This document shows, in pieces, positions 33,541 through 42,120 of a stretch of 64,000 nt of DNA; position 1 is the stretch's first letter; each line of letters starts with the position of its first letter. A program made the translations under genes and the position numbers. The stretch is taken from positions 1 to 64,000 of the forward strand of contig JBIKUD010000011.1 of assembly GCA_044347745.1 (NCBI GenBank), in the 5' to 3' direction. Under the pieces are notes generated by a model, which saw only the letters and a program-made list of their open reading frames with translations, was not told the DNA's origin and did not search any database. Source of the DNA: JAIBBV01 sp044347745 (GTDB lineage: Bacteria > Bdellovibrionota_C > UBA2361 > JAFLCA01).

Positions 33541-36500
33541 GTGTCTAGATCTCAAGCTGGGGAGCCGAGTCTGGCGTTTCCTTTTTGGTTTGGGAGATTT
33601 CCATTGAACAACGTAAATTTTATTCACGCCGTAGCTAGCTCTCTTCGCAAATTGTCTGTTTCGGTTGTTCAGATTGTTTTTGTGTTGCCCATATTTTTTT
33701 ATGGCTCGTTTTTCCCCCGATCTGCATTCGCTGTCTTTCCTCCCCAGACGCTTTGCGGAGACCAGGGTAAAATAGTAATTGCTGGCGATGGATATCTTGC
33801 AGATATCGATCCTAGACCTGAGTCTTCAGCTACTGCAGCGAAACCCAAGAACGGACCCTACAGCTCCAAAGATACGGTAGGCGACGATCAAGGGGTTGAT
33901 GTGAACGGCGGCCTTGAGCGTAAAGTTGGCCCCTTTAGAGTTTACTCAGGGGGAAGCATAAATGCTTCGGCTCATAGTGCTGCTACATCGCCAAGCAACC
34001 CGACAAAGGTACAAATTACTTATTCGCCTGGCGGACAGCCAATTCTGATACAAATTTTGCTTGGTGCCGGGCTGCCACCTATTTCAATCCCGGTCAGTCC
34101 ACCATTTCCACCTGCGGTCCTTCCTGGCCCTCTTAGTGGCGGCGGTGGCGCGGGGGGAGGAGGGGCAGGTGGCGCTGGTGGCGGAGCGGGAGGCGGAGGA
34201 GCATGTGTGGCGGCCTTGTCTTCATGCACAGCTGATGCTCATTGCCCTGGTGCCCAGACTTGTAGTCCTGATGGTCCGCCCGTTGGAAAATGCAGTTGCA
34301 AAGGTCCAACAACAGGAGGTGGGACAGGTAACGGTATTTTAGCACCCACCAATGCAGGCCCTGGCAATGGCTTCACTGGTGTCATAGTTGGCACAGCTCC
34401 GGGCGCTTCAGGTTCAGCAACCTCCTCACCAGGAAGTGCGGCTTCGCAGGTGAGTCAGGTCCCCGCTAGACCAGGATTAGTTGGAGATTGGTTTTATAGT
34501 CTTTCCTATCCTATTTTGCTGTGGCGTCTTCATTTGCCTTCTGTGGGCGAGGAGCTTTTGGCCTATGGTAGCGATGGATCACGGTTTACATTTTCCCTCC
34601 AAGCTGATGGTTCATTTTTATTAGTCTCGGTCGAAGACCATTTCGGAAACAAAACCTCCTATTTTCATAATGTCCAGTCTGGAGAGGTCGAGTCGATACG
34701 TGCAGGTGGGGTCGAAACTCGCTATGCTCGAAGCGGTTCAAATTTTACCATAGATGTTTCTTTTTGTGACCTCAGTTATCAGTCCTGTGTGCTGCGGCCT
34801 GAGTTTCGGGAGATTGCTCAATTTGATTCGGCTGGTCGTTTGCTTAGTTACACAGGTCCAGAGACCGAATTTGTATCAGCTCCGAATCAAGCTATTGGCC
34901 TCTATGATACAACAAATGTACAGACGAGCCGCATATCACGTCATTTTGGGTATTCGGCTCAGGGCCTCTTAACCCAGGAGTGGATCAGTAGGCCCACTGG
35001 CGAGAATGAACAGCTGTATCAAGTTGCGTGGAATCAGTTTGGAGCTCAGTATCGGGTAGCGTCTTTGACTTTCCCCAACGGATACCAAAGGACGTTCTCT
35101 TATAATACTCCTTCCCTTAATCAGCGAGAGGTCCTCGTGGATGATGGAGTTTCTCTGGCGAGTTACACCTACTCCACCCCGGTTGGGCATCTGATTGAAT
35201 TTAAAGAGCAACCACTTACAAATCTGCAGGCAGCCCCCAACATCCCGTATCAGGTCACCAAGTACTCGTACCTCGCAGCAAGTGATCAAAATTGTCCACT
35301 CGTAAATGAGATTGTTTATCCAAATGGAGCTAAGTGGGAGGGCTATTTTGATAACCACTATCGCTTGGTGATTGAAGGATTCACCAGTCCAGTTGATGCG
35401 AATCAACTTGTCTATCGGCGTTATGAGTACGGGCATATTTTGGATGGCAGTCAGCCGCTACGTGTGACTGATGAAGCTGGTACGGTGAGCGAGTGGCACT
35501 ATTCTTTCGGTTGGCATAGCAACCCGAACGACTCTCGCGGACGTCTCTTGAGAAAGCTCGAGAGTGCCATGCTTAGCACCAATCAAAGTCGTTACAAGCT
35601 CGATCATATGAGCTGGTATGCCGATACGGGCCAGATTGTTCGCGAAAAATCAGCGAATGGTATAGTCACCGAATACGGCTATGAGGCTCCTGGTGTTGGC
35701 TCGGGACGCCAGCTTCTACGCGAAACGGCCTCAGGCCCAGATGCTGGCAATGGGCGTGTGGACCGTGGCAATTCGGCCACGACATTTTTAAGACTTGAGA
35801 GATCTAGCCCCCTTGGAGCCATAACGGCACTTGAAAGCGGTCCGCCAACAAATCCAACCAGAATTGAATATCTTAATGATAGTCAGGGGCGACCGACAGA
35901 GGTGCGTTCTGGAAGCTCGCTTACAAAAATGTTTTATGATTGGCGTGGCAACATAGCTTCTGTTCAACGCTGGAGTCGAAATTTTAACGGACAGCCCTAC
36001 GCCCATAATGGCAGCACGGGAGGTGATTGGTATAGAACCGACTATCTTTGGACTACTCAAAGTCTGCGTGCGCGTCTCGACGAGCATCGCCCACCGCATG
36101 CCCCACTGGATTGGGCCAGCCTTGCAAACTTTGTCATCACCACCTTTGACTACAGACCCGATGGCAGTTTGGAGCGAGTAACCAATCCAACAGGGGAGAG
36201 TCTGATGTATGAGTGGAACGGTTATGGATCCCTATGGAAAGTCAGTTTGCTGGGCGGGCCGAATTTAGAGGAGCATTTCTACGATCTAGATCAGGTGACT
36301 CAGCGAAAATTGGCACGTGATAACAATGGTCTTGAATACGCTGATACAGTTTATCATCTCAATAAATTGGGCCAGATTCACCAAATCACGCTCCCCAATT
36401 CCCAGACTCAGATTTTTGGCCGAGATGTATTAGGGCGGACCGTCCAGGGTGAACGCGTGGCCAATGGAGTGCTGCTTGAAAAATCTCGTTTGGTGCTGGA

Positions 36501-39500
36501 CGAACTTGGGCGGGCTCGTGAGGTATATCAGATTAACCCGCGCTCAGGAGAATCCATTCGTCTTGCAGCGGTAGAGTATGGGGTGATGGGCGCTGAACAG
36601 GTGAGTGATCAGTTCGGTGTGACCACAAGGTTCCTCTACGATGGCGCCGCCAGAGTTAAGACCATTTATGAGCGTGGCCGTGCAGCACACTATTCCTACC
36701 TTCCGCATCGAGATGAAATAAATGAGTTAGGTATTGAAGGGACACCGGGGCAAATAAGATACACCCAGTATGCTTACTATCCAGATGGCAAACTGCGATT
36801 GGCGTCCAAGGTTGGATTAAACCGCACTGCTCCCCCGCTTACGAAGGAGTTTCGCTACAACTCTTTTGGCCTACTTGAGGCTGTTACGCTTGCGGATGGC
36901 AGAACGACTGAGAGAGTGGTAGGTCCTGATGGGTTTACTTGGGAACAAAAAGTAGGCGGAGTTGTAAGCGGTCGCGCAAGTCGCACCATTGATCCCCTCA
37001 ACCAGAGCTATCTTGTGAACTATGAAGATGCTCGGGGGCGCATTACCTCCGCGCAGTTTGGACTTGCTGGAATGCAACGCCTCACCTTGCCCGGAGTGTC
37101 ACCAATCCAGTATCAGTACGATGGGGCTTTAAAGCTTAGTTCTATCGAGTCTGGTCGGGTGCGGCACGAACTTGAATATGATCAATTAGGCCGGTTATTC
37201 CGCCTCAGTGCGGAGCTTCTGCAAGGAGGCGAACGCCGAACTCGCGAGCTTTTTCGCGATAGTTATGATCGGGCATATCGAGTTGAAGACCATGGTGGTG
37301 GCACGACCACTAGCATTGATTACAATTTTGGACATTTTGGGGAAGTCATTGAAGAAAGACTCTTCGACCCCGTTTTTGGTCTGCGCAAAATCGCGGTCGA
37401 TCGCAACGGGCCTCGAGGGTACGATTTGAGCAAAATTTATTCAGTACAGGTAGATGGCAAAACTTGGCGACGAGAATACGATCCAACCACTGGACTGATC
37501 ACTGCGATTCATTTACGCACTTCACCCTCGCTGCCGTTTCGCAATGTTCTCAACTTTTCCTATTCGGGAGCTATTCCCGATAGCATTGAACATTCCAATG
37601 GCCTCATAACAACCATCGACTATGATACCTACGGTGCACTTTGGGGAACTCAAAGTTTTCATGCTGGGGCGCTTCTTGAGCAAGTAGAGTATCAACGCGA
37701 TCCCTTGCAGAGGATTCAAGAAGAGCGAAAGCCATGGGGGGCTCCGTCAGGGTATGGCAGCAGCTATAAGTATGATCCCGTGTTTGGTAATCTGGTTGGA
37801 GAAAAGCGGTTCGCCAGCCCCCTACAGTTTGGCCAAGATTTTGAGTCAATCCAGACATCTTCAGGGCAAACTTTCTTGTATGATCCTTTTGATTCTGAAC
37901 TCCGTACACAAGTCAGTATAAATTCGGCTAGCGGTGGACACTCAAAAAATTATCAGATCGATCAAGCGCGTGGGCGTTATGCAGCATACAATGGAGCCCC
38001 CTTAAACTATGATTTGGAAGGTAATCTTACTCATGATGGGTCACGTAGCTTTAGTTATGACACGTTCGGCAATCTAAGTTCAGTGAGCGATGCGTCAGGG
38101 CAACTGCTTGGTCAATTTCGCTACGACCCCTATGGGCGCCTGCTGACAGTTGATTCTGGTCAAGGGCCCCAGCTGCAACGCTGGTTCGGTCCGCGAGTAT
38201 TTTCAACTGAGAGTGCTGGAGGCCAGTGGACGGCAAATGTATTCCACCCCTATGTTCCTAATGAGCGTCTTGCTGAGACCTCAAGTTCTGGACAAGAAAC
38301 CCATACAACCTGGTCGCAGTACTCACCACTGAGCACAGTTGATTTGAGCGGAATACTCGAGAGCTACCTTTTTGGTTCTGATGGGGAACGCCAGGTGTAT
38401 GCGGGCGGCGCGAATACACCTTCGTCTGTTTCTTCGCTAGATCAGGAGCTTGGCTTCCACGGAATGTGGTCTGTGCCCGGAACTGGGCTGCAGTATGCGC
38501 GTGCACGTTGGTACGATTCGCGGGGATATTTTACCCAACGTGATCCTTTGCCGCCTTATCGCTACAACTTTGCCAGTCATGATCAAATCAACAATTCGGA
38601 CCCTACCGGGCTACAAACAGAGGAGTATCTTAACGAGTACGACGCCAGTTTTTCTTCAATCGACTCTGGAGAGCGTGAACTGTTGGATGTTTTTGGAATG
38701 CCGATTCGTGCTTTTGCTGACGGCATGAAGTGGATAGGTGCCCAATGGGATGACGCTAATGCCTGGTTAGATGAACATTTTAACAATACTTCGGTAGGGC
38801 TTGAATTTCGGCGGGAATGTGAAGGGGTGCGGAATTCTCTCGATCACGCCATGGCAGCGAATAACTCTGGTTGGGTAATGCCGTATATGGATCATAGGCA
38901 GGCGATCGGCATGTTTTTGGCTCGAGAAACGGTGGCTGATTACGCTGATCGAGGTGTCACCATGGGCAATACGGTGGTGCCACTTGTCACAACCTTCGTT
39001 CCCCTTAAAGTGCCTTGCCCGGGCCTTGGAGCGAGCGATGATTTGCTCAAAGCCGCTTCCCAAATTGGCCCGATTGCTCCGCGTTCGGGGGCTGGCAGAT
39101 TGGGCACGGCTCCCTTTCTGGGACTGGGAAGGGCAGCCGAGGAAGCTGCTGAGGGCACACTTGCGGCTGCTTCGAAGGGCCCAATTTCGCTCTCCCCTCG
39201 AGTGTGTTTAACCAGCCCCTGTTCTGAAGCAACTGCGATTTTGGGGCCTGTTAATCCACGGCTCCCATTCGTAGGAGAAACACTTTATCACTATACGGCA
39301 TTTCCCGGAATCAAGGAGATTCTGAAAAATGGCCTTCTCCCTGGAAGAGCAAGTGGGCGGGTATTTGCAACACTTGATGGAACCTTGACTCCATCTCAGG
39401 TAGTTTCGCGCCTGGCATTGCCTACAAAAGCTGAGCCGCAGTTCCGCTGGAGAATTAATGCAGCAAGGGCTAACTGTCCGAGCTCTAATCCAGGACCAAC

Positions 39501-39648
39501 AGTGGTGAAGGCGGATTTCGGTGAGTTGGGAGGGGGTTGGGAATTTAGCTGGAGTGGACCCATAGACCCGGCTGCACTAGAAGGTGTTGATGTCTGGGAT
39601 GATGTGCTGGGTGACTGGGTTGAGCTAAATTTGTCGTTTTATCGCTAA
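33541..39648 (+). CDS. Rhs-family polymorphic toxin with ADP-ribosyltransferase-like tip (2035 aa)
   Basis: A hydrophobic export segment (about 40-66) ends at SAFA. A glycine-rich linker (about 198-223) and a short Cys-rich patch follow, then a long array of RHS/YD repeats (about 310-1620). The core box (YARARWYDSRGYFTQRDP, then YNFASHDQINNSDPTGL, about 1640-1690) marks the end of the shell. The C-terminal ~350 residues are the variable part. The last ~120 open with LYHYTAFPGIKEILKNGLLPG and VFATLDG, the pattern of H-Y-[E/D/Q]-type ADP-ribosyltransferase toxins (Tox-ART-HYD1-like). That call is tentative. Start codon GTG 33541; TTG 33604 also gives a good signal peptide. A candidate immunity gene follows after 47 bp. 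Confidence 0.88.
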   Translation: MSRSQAGEPSLAFPFWFGRFPLNNVNFIHAVASSLRKLSVSVVQIVFVLPIFFYGSFFPRSAFAVFPPQTLCGDQGKIVIAGDGYLADIDPRPESSATAAKPKNGPYSSKDTVGDDQGVDVNGGLERKVGPFRVYSGGSINASAHSAATSPSNPTKVQITYSPGGQPILIQILLGAGLPPISIPVSPPFPPAVLPGPLSGGGGAGGGGAGGAGGGAGGGGACVAALSSCTADAHCPGAQTCSPDGPPVGKCSCKGPTTGGGTGNGILAPTNAGPGNGFTGVIVGTAPGASGSATSSPGSAASQVSQVPARPGLVGDWFYSLSYPILLWRLHLPSVGEELLAYGSDGSRFTFSLQADGSFLLVSVEDHFGNKTSYFHNVQSGEVESIRAGGVETRYARSGSNFTIDVSFCDLSYQSCVLRPEFREIAQFDSAGRLLSYTGPETEFVSAPNQAIGLYDTTNVQTSRISRHFGYSAQGLLTQEWISRPTGENEQLYQVAWNQFGAQYRVASLTFPNGYQRTFSYNTPSLNQREVLVDDGVSLASYTYSTPVGHLIEFKEQPLTNLQAAPNIPYQVTKYSYLAASDQNCPLVNEIVYPNGAKWEGYFDNHYRLVIEGFTSPVDANQLVYRRYEYGHILDGSQPLRVTDEAGTVSEWHYSFGWHSNPNDSRGRLLRKLESAMLSTNQSRYKLDHMSWYADTGQIVREKSANGIVTEYGYEAPGVGSGRQLLRETASGPDAGNGRVDRGNSATTFLRLERSSPLGAITALESGPPTNPTRIEYLNDSQGRPTEVRSGSSLTKMFYDWRGNIASVQRWSRNFNGQPYAHNGSTGGDWYRTDYLWTTQSLRARLDEHRPPHAPLDWASLANFVITTFDYRPDGSLERVTNPTGESLMYEWNGYGSLWKVSLLGGPNLEEHFYDLDQVTQRKLARDNNGLEYADTVYHLNKLGQIHQITLPNSQTQIFGRDVLGRTVQGERVANGVLLEKSRLVLDELGRAREVYQINPRSGESIRLAAVEYGVMGAEQVSDQFGVTTRFLYDGAARVKTIYERGRAAHYSYLPHRDEINELGIEGTPGQIRYTQYAYYPDGKLRLASKVGLNRTAPPLTKEFRYNSFGLLEAVTLADGRTTERVVGPDGFTWEQKVGGVVSGRASRTIDPLNQSYLVNYEDARGRITSAQFGLAGMQRLTLPGVSPIQYQYDGALKLSSIESGRVRHELEYDQLGRLFRLSAELLQGGERRTRELFRDSYDRAYRVEDHGGGTTTSIDYNFGHFGEVIEERLFDPVFGLRKIAVDRNGPRGYDLSKIYSVQVDGKTWRREYDPTTGLITAIHLRTSPSLPFRNVLNFSYSGAIPDSIEHSNGLITTIDYDTYGALWGTQSFHAGALLEQVEYQRDPLQRIQEERKPWGAPSGYGSSYKYDPVFGNLVGEKRFASPLQFGQDFESIQTSSGQTFLYDPFDSELRTQVSINSASGGHSKNYQIDQARGRYAAYNGAPLNYDLEGNLTHDGSRSFSYDTFGNLSSVSDASGQLLGQFRYDPYGRLLTVDSGQGPQLQRWFGPRVFSTESAGGQWTANVFHPYVPNERLAETSSSGQETHTTWSQYSPLSTVDLSGILESYLFGSDGERQVYAGGANTPSSVSSLDQELGFHGMWSVPGTGLQYARARWYDSRGYFTQRDPLPPYRYNFASHDQINNSDPTGLQTEEYLNEYDASFSSIDSGERELLDVFGMPIRAFADGMKWIGAQWDDANAWLDEHFNNTSVGLEFRRECEGVRNSLDHAMAANNSGWVMPYMDHRQAIGMFLARETVADYADRGVTMGNTVVPLVTTFVPLKVPCPGLGASDDLLKAASQIGPIAPRSGAGRLGTAPFLGLGRAAEEAAEGTLAAASKGPISLSPRVCLTSPCSEATAILGPVNPRLPFVGETLYHYTAFPGIKEILKNGLLPGRASGRVFATLDGTLTPSQVVSRLALPTKAEPQFRWRINAARANCPSSNPGPTVVKADFGELGGGWEFSWSGPIDPAALEGVDVWDDVLGDWVELNLSFYR

Positions 39649-39695
39649 ATTATTGCTAGAATGGTGTCTCATCATTAAAGGAAAGTAGGAGCTTT

Positions 39696-40097
39696 ATGGG
39701 GCCAGTTATGCCAGGAAATGTTGAGCGCCGCTTGCTCGGAATTTTGGAAGAGCCTGATTTGCAGCATGATGGAAATGCGCTGCAAGCCCGCCTTGTCGAA
39801 AACATGACAACGCTTCTTGATAGACCAGCGAACCGAGCTGGAGTTTTAAGTTTTGTGAATCAACTTTTGGGTTCGTCGGCAGAAGATAGGCTTCTGGCGG
39901 TCACTTTAATTGGCGACACAAATTTAAGCGAATTTCGTCAGCAGCTAGTGGCTGCAAGTACCAGTGACATCGGCGTGCGTCGCCTTTTTGGACTCGACGC
40001 AGTGCATAATTTGAATAGCGGGTACGGATATCGCGAGCTTTTGGCCCGGGTGATTTCAGATTTATCTCCCTCAACTCCTCCCACAAATGCAGCATAG
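39696..40097 (+). CDS. Small cytosolic protein, candidate immunity protein for the Rhs toxin
   Basis: The protein of 133 aa has no signal peptide or membrane helix and is largely helical (NVERRLLGILEEPDL, ALQARLVENMTTLLDR, SEFRQQLVAAS). It is not recognised. It has a strong ribosome binding site, AGGAG at 39687-39691, and lies 47 bp after the Rhs toxin, the standard place for an immunity gene. Guilt by position is the only functional evidence. A HEAT-like helical fold is conceivable. Confidence 0.6.
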   Translation: MGPVMPGNVERRLLGILEEPDLQHDGNALQARLVENMTTLLDRPANRAGVLSFVNQLLGSSAEDRLLAVTLIGDTNLSEFRQQLVAASTSDIGVRRLFGLDAVHNLNSGYGYRELLARVISDLSPSTPPTNAA

Positions 40098-40361
40098 TCT
40101 CTACGCAGTATAATACGCTGTAAGGGTTTAAAGACCCGGACCAGCTTTGACTTATCAGCCGCGTTTCTGATTCGTTGTGGGCATGCGCAACTTTTTCCTT
40201 AATTGTCGGCGCTGATGATAGTTTTGAATTTCGGCGAAAATGCCAGTTATTACGGGCAGTTGTGTTATTTTAGGTCATTTGCTAGCCTTCTCTAAGAGCG
40301 CGATGTAAACAAAACGCGCATTCAAAATGGTTTCGGGTTATTATCCTCTGCGGAGATTGCA

Positions 40362-41039
40362 ATGGATCAAACTATTCCTAATCGCACAGGCCCCTGGGTG
40401 ATCGCTGTAACGGGCGCTAGCGGTATGCGTTATGCGCTGCGCATGCTGGATATTGCAGCAGATCGCATGCAAGAAGTGCACGTCGTTTTCTCTGAGGCGG
40501 CAATTCGGGTGCTTCGCGAAGAAGAGGGGCTGGCGGTTTCTGCATCGAATATTTCAATGCGTAAATTGTGCGGACGAGATGCCGACAATGTTTACTTTTA
40601 TAATCCCCGAGATATTGGCGCTAAGATTGCCTCGGGATCGGCGCTGTTTGACGGAATGGTAATTGTGCCATGCACCATGGGTACTTTAGGTGCTATTGCG
40701 CACGGTATTTGTGATAACCTTATTCATCGCGCCGCGGACGTCACTCTTAAAGAAGGGCGCAAGCTTGTGATTGTGCCTCGTGAAACTCCGCTCTCAGCGA
40801 TTCATCTAGAGAATATGCTTTCTTTGACACGAGTAGGTGCTCGAATAGTACCTGCTATGCCAGGGTTTTATCACCAACCAGCCCAAATTAGTGATCTTGT
40901 AGATATGATGGTGATGAAAATATTTGATCAGATGGGAATTCGCACCGACCTTGTGCAGCGCTGGAAAGAACATGAAAAGCCAACATCCTCCCAAAAAGTT
41001 GTGGTAGGCGTGCCTAAGTTTGATATGGGAATTGCCTAA
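40362..41039 (+). CDS. ubiX: UbiX-family flavin prenyltransferase (menaquinone operon)
   Basis: UbiX joins dimethylallyl phosphate to FMN to make the prenylated flavin used by UbiD-type decarboxylases. In futalosine-pathway genomes a UbiX homologue sits with the menaquinone genes. The 225-aa protein shows VTGASGMRYALRML (about 15-28), VVFSEAA, and the signature MVIVPCTMGTLGAIAHGICDNLIHRAADV followed by VPRETPLSAIHLENM. GGAG at 40352-40355 precedes the ATG. The stop codon abuts the next ATG with no gap, so the downstream gene is tightly coupled. A GCGCG...CGCGC hairpin lies at about 40296-40317 in the leader. Confidence 0.93.
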   Translation: MDQTIPNRTGPWVIAVTGASGMRYALRMLDIAADRMQEVHVVFSEAAIRVLREEEGLAVSASNISMRKLCGRDADNVYFYNPRDIGAKIASGSALFDGMVIVPCTMGTLGAIAHGICDNLIHRAADVTLKEGRKLVIVPRETPLSAIHLENMLSLTRVGARIVPAMPGFYHQPAQISDLVDMMVMKIFDQMGIRTDLVQRWKEHEKPTSSQKVVVGVPKFDMGIA

Positions 41040-42116
41040 ATGGGTACCTTAGCCAAGCGCGGTATTTTCAACGGACGTAAGGTGGCCCTTACAGAAGTTC
41101 CGCACTTGCAAAATACCCCGACGCTCGATCCTCTTACGCGTGCCTGTTTCGGTCGCTATGGATTCGCTCGAATTGCTGAGCGAATTCGAGAGGGGCAACC
41201 TCTGGCGTCGCGAGATATTGAGAGTTTGCTCGTAAAGGCTCCCATCTCCGTTCTTCTGAAATTAATTGAGCTTAAAGGGCGTCCTTCAAAAGTGAGGTCT
41301 CCAGAGCCTCTTCTGGTATTGCCTCTCGCGAGCTGGCTGGAAACACAAGGAAAGGAAGAAGCCTTACATAAAGCAAAAAAGCTCCTGTTACATTTCGATA
41401 GTCCAAGTCCACGTGTTGTACTCGACATACTGTCAAATTCCAAAATGCATACTCAGTGTTTAGAAGCTGCAAGTGTGCTGATGAAGTTGAGGCCAGATCT
41501 CGTTTTTGTAGGGCCTACCGTGGATGAGCTTATCGCCTGGGCGCTGGCTATTCCAAGTAGAGATCCGTTGGGCCTCACCCGTAATCCTCAGTTCGAAGAA
41601 ATTTTGGCCTATATCAAAAACTTAGGCTTGCATCGTTTGAGGCCGTGCTCGGTACTTGAGGTGGCCCCTTCGGTAAAAGCTGCCGGCTTTCCTTTGAGCA
41701 TGCTTACAAATTTAGCCGATTTTACTACCCCGGCTGAATTGGCCCGCGAAATTTTTAGAATTCACGAGCTTTCGGTGTCGCAGCAGATTGAAGTGTGGGT
41801 GCCTGGCTTTGAGAGCCCACAGCCAGCACAGCGCGCAGGAGTGGAACGCGCAATTCGGGAACATCAGCTTCTACGCACCCTTGCAACGGGTGCTTTGGCA
41901 CTTACCCGCATCCCATTTTATCGGGCATCAAGTCGTTATTTTTCATTGGATGCGTTGCGCATGGCTGCCCGTTTTGGGGCCAATGATTTTGGTTTTGGCG
42001 CGGTGAACGCGCAGTCGGCAAAGTTGCTACAAATTGAGCCAATTGAAACTTTGCAACGTGCCCTCCAGGAGAAAGCGGCTGAAGCTTCGCATCTTAATCT
42101 GACTCCGGAGCAGTAA
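41040..42116 (+). CDS. MqnE/MqnC-like protein lacking the radical-SAM cluster motif (358 aa)
   Basis: The overall plan follows the radical-SAM enzymes of the futalosine pathway. The N-terminal helix FARIAERIREGQPLASRDIESLL matches their G-x-x-L opening. A segment EVAPSVKAAGFPLSMLTNLADFTTPAELAREIFRIHEL matches the A-H-x-x-G-...-R-x-x-H-L-x-x-L-R-x-L-Q region. The end, LTRIPFYRASS and ARFGANDFGFGAVN, matches the MqnC-type F-G-A-N-D-F-G end. There is no CX3CX2C anywhere; the three cysteines are far apart (about 34, 140, 203). So it cannot hold a canonical SAM [4Fe-4S] cluster. I infer a pseudoenzyme or a scaffold/partner of the next protein. It is in the operon with no gap upstream and 4 bp downstream. 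Confidence 0.65.
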   Translation: MGTLAKRGIFNGRKVALTEVPHLQNTPTLDPLTRACFGRYGFARIAERIREGQPLASRDIESLLVKAPISVLLKLIELKGRPSKVRSPEPLLVLPLASWLETQGKEEALHKAKKLLLHFDSPSPRVVLDILSNSKMHTQCLEAASVLMKLRPDLVFVGPTVDELIAWALAIPSRDPLGLTRNPQFEEILAYIKNLGLHRLRPCSVLEVAPSVKAAGFPLSMLTNLADFTTPAELAREIFRIHELSVSQQIEVWVPGFESPQPAQRAGVERAIREHQLLRTLATGALALTRIPFYRASSRYFSLDALRMAARFGANDFGFGAVNAQSAKLLQIEPIETLQRALQEKAAEASHLNLTPEQ

Positions 42117-42120
42117 ACAC

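Noticed and set aside
34020..34345. Pro-rich frames opposite the Gly-rich linker of the Rhs gene
   Set aside because: Complement of a GGC/GGA-rich linker; the composition explains the open frame.
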